A stretch of DNA of 64,000 bases from Paenibacillus daejeonensis DSM 15491 (GTDB lineage Bacteria; Bacillota; Bacilli; Paenibacillales; Paenibacillaceae): positions 186,001-250,000 of the forward strand of contig NZ_KB899662.1 in assembly GCF_000378385.1 (NCBI RefSeq), written 5' to 3'. A program made the translations under genes and the position numbers. The first letter of the stretch is position 1. Every line of letters begins with the position of its first letter. Shown here piece by piece: positions 62,628 to 64,000 of this stretch. The notes below the pieces were generated by a model, which saw nothing but the letters and a program-made list of their open reading frames with translations, was not told the origin of the DNA and made no database searches.

Positions 62628-64000
62628 CTAGGAAGAAGTCCGCACAACAGCGTTATCAAAGGAAATATTCGCCGAGGTGGTGCGGAATCCGATTTTGCCT
62701 GTTGTCAATTCCGTTATCGGATTCGTCCACTCCGTCTTTAACACTCCGTTGGCATAAGCTTTGATGGTATTTCCCTTCACATAAGCCTTCAGCTCAACCC
62801 ACTGATTGGCCTGCGTCGTATACGGCGTGCTCGATACAAGCGTCAGAACCTGATTGACCGACTTGTACAGCTCCAGCCGTTGCGCCGTTCCGTTTAGTCG
62901 ATACATGTAATAATTGTTGGCATCCTGGAGCCGGAACAAGATCCCTGCATTGGCATTAACGATCGGCAATTTTACTTCCGCTTGATACGTGTAATCCGTC
63001 CATGTACTGCCAGCAGAAATTAACGCCGTCGTCGAAGCCGTCTGGGTCATTACTTGAGTTCCGTCGGTCTTGACACTCCAGGAGCCAGACGCAGGTGTCC
63101 ATCCGCTCATCGTTCCATTCTCGAAATTAGCGCTGAATGCGGTAACCGTATGATTCGATGGCGGGGCAGGCTCGCTCACATCCGATACTTGAATCGTGAA
63201 ATTTTTGTCAACATATAGCCCGCCTGAATCCATGCTTCTCACCCGGATACTATAGCTGTTCTTCGTTTCGTAATCCGGTGTTACTGCGAGATATAAGCGG
63301 TTCTCGGCAATGGTGAAGCTGTTGTTGTCGCTGCTTCCCGCTCCGGCAATGAGCTGGTACGAGAAGGTCTCGCCAGCATCGGGATCGGTGGTCGTGAAGG
63401 CTCCGACCATGCCGCCAGCCGTCGTATTCTCAGCTACAGTGCTATGGGAGAGGGCGATATTGGTTGGCGCATAATTAATGGGTGCAACGACAGCATCGTC
63501 AAAATGCACGCCCGCCGAGGTCGTCCGGAACCCGATGCCCCCTGACGTCAACTCTGTCACTGGATTCGTCCATTGCATTTTTAATTGCCCATCCACGTAA
63601 CCGGCAATCGTGTTCCCCTGAACAATGGCTTTGAGTTTGTACCACTGCTTCTCCTGGGCTGCGAACGGCGTGCTCGCCACAAGCGTCAATTGTCCCTGGA
63701 TCGATTTATACAGCTCCAGTGTCTGATTGGCTGCATTGATACGATACAGATAATAATTGTTGGCGTTCATGACCCTGAATACCAGGCCGGCATTGGCATT
63801 GACGTAAGGCACTCTCACTCCGGCTTCATACGTATAATCCTTCCATGTACCGCCGCTACCTGCAGTAATCATCGAGGTATTGGTCTGACTGCCGCTGGAC
63901 AACACCTTATTATCGCCGGCCGTCGGCACGCTCCAATTGCCTGCGACTGTTGTCCACCCTGCCAGATCGCCGTCCTCGAAATTGTCGCTGAACAGTCTTG
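62628..64000 (-). CDS. Secreted protein with LamG-like, cadherin-like, LamG-like modules, partial (N-terminus outside window)
   Basis: About 456 codons are visible, and the frame continues past the right edge. The apparent GTG start at 63929 is internal, since upstream codons read LFSDNFEDGDLAGWTTVAG, the normal beginning of a LamG-like domain. The order is LamG-like, cadherin-like (APTNIALSHSTVAENTTAG), LamG-like, the same three-module block as in the 1611-residue protein. Unlike that protein it ends without linker or SLH domains, so it is probably released. The missing part probably carries the catalytic domain. Confidence 0.88.
   Translation of the reverse strand, partial: RLFSDNFEDGDLAGWTTVAGNWSVPTAGDNKVLSSGSQTNTSMITAGSGGTWKDYTYEAGVRVPYVNANAGLVFRVMNANNYYLYRINAANQTLELYKSIQGQLTLVASTPFAAQEKQWYKLKAIVQGNTIAGYVDGQLKMQWTNPVTELTSGGIGFRTTSAGVHFDDAVVAPINYAPTNIALSHSTVAENTTAGGMVGAFTTTDPDAGETFSYQLIAGAGSSDNNSFTIAENRLYLAVTPDYETKNSYSIRVRSMDSGGLYVDKNFTIQVSDVSEPAPPSNHTVTAFSANFENGTMSGWTPASGSWSVKTDGTQVMTQTASTTALISAGSTWTDYTYQAEVKLPIVNANAGILFRLQDANNYYMYRLNGTAQRLELYKSVNQVLTLVSSTPYTTQANQWVELKAYVKGNTIKAYANGVLKTEWTNPITELTTGKIGFRTTSANISFDNAVVRTSS

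Noticed and set aside
63929-63931. GTG as the start of the last secreted protein
   Set aside because: The frame continues upstream with obvious LamG-like sequence to the window edge, with no signal peptide at the GTG.

Overview
The window looks like the chromosome of a Paenibacillus-type Firmicute. The evidence is the leucine T-box ahead of ilvB-ilvN-ilvC-leuA-leuB, an infC-rpmI-rplT operon with an attenuated leader and an AUU-start infC, strong AGGAGG ribosome binding sites, several S-layer-homology (SLH) surface proteins, and YesM/YesN two-component systems next to sugar ABC transporters. No rRNA, tRNA, CRISPR array, prophage or transposase was seen.

Region 1 (1-26,300) is mostly housekeeping. 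It holds branched-chain amino acid synthesis (minus strand, promoter plus Leu T-box), a GNAT enzyme, a glycine-rich small protein, IF3/L35/L20, a membrane glycosyltransferase, a PAP2 phosphatase convergent with and overlapping trmB, and the tRNA wobble-uridine pair mnmL-mnmM. It continues with mannose-6-phosphate isomerase, a B12-type radical SAM protein, a copper-amine-oxidase-N/trypsin-like protease, an ABC-2 exporter, an RluA pseudouridine synthase, a Gfo/Idh oxidoreductase, a YiiX-like hydrolase, a CtpB-like protease and a HAD phosphatase. Region 2 (26,300-30,100) is a sulfate ABC transporter, cysT-cysW-cysA-sbp.

Region 3 (30,600-44,700) is a polysaccharide-linked locus. A YesM/YesN pair, a lipoprotein solute-binding protein, a SurA/PrsA-like foldase, a 1455-residue beta-helix protein with cohesin-like and dockerin-like modules, and a cohesin-SLH anchor protein lie in line on the minus strand. 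Two permeases are divergent on the plus strand. Region 4 (45,400-64,000) is a second such locus: HK-RR-solute-binding protein-permease-permease-GH130 phosphorylase-FAD oxidoreductase on the minus strand, and a divergent 1611-residue GH28-like SLH protein. It ends with a second Gfo/Idh enzyme, an AraC regulator and a partial secreted protein built from the same accessory modules.

The most interesting observations are non-coding. (i) Three promoters of region 4 (sensor kinase operon, solute-binding protein operon, GH28-like SLH gene) carry the same box, TATCCCT-nn-AGAGTRAA followed by CTC, starting exactly 49 bases before a TATAAT. This points to one regulon controlled by the adjacent YesN-type regulator. 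(ii) A stem-loop repeat occurs three times, with compensatory base changes in its stems. (iii) A four-armed repeat of about 190 bp occurs twice. Domain boundaries given below are estimates by eye, and no database search was run.
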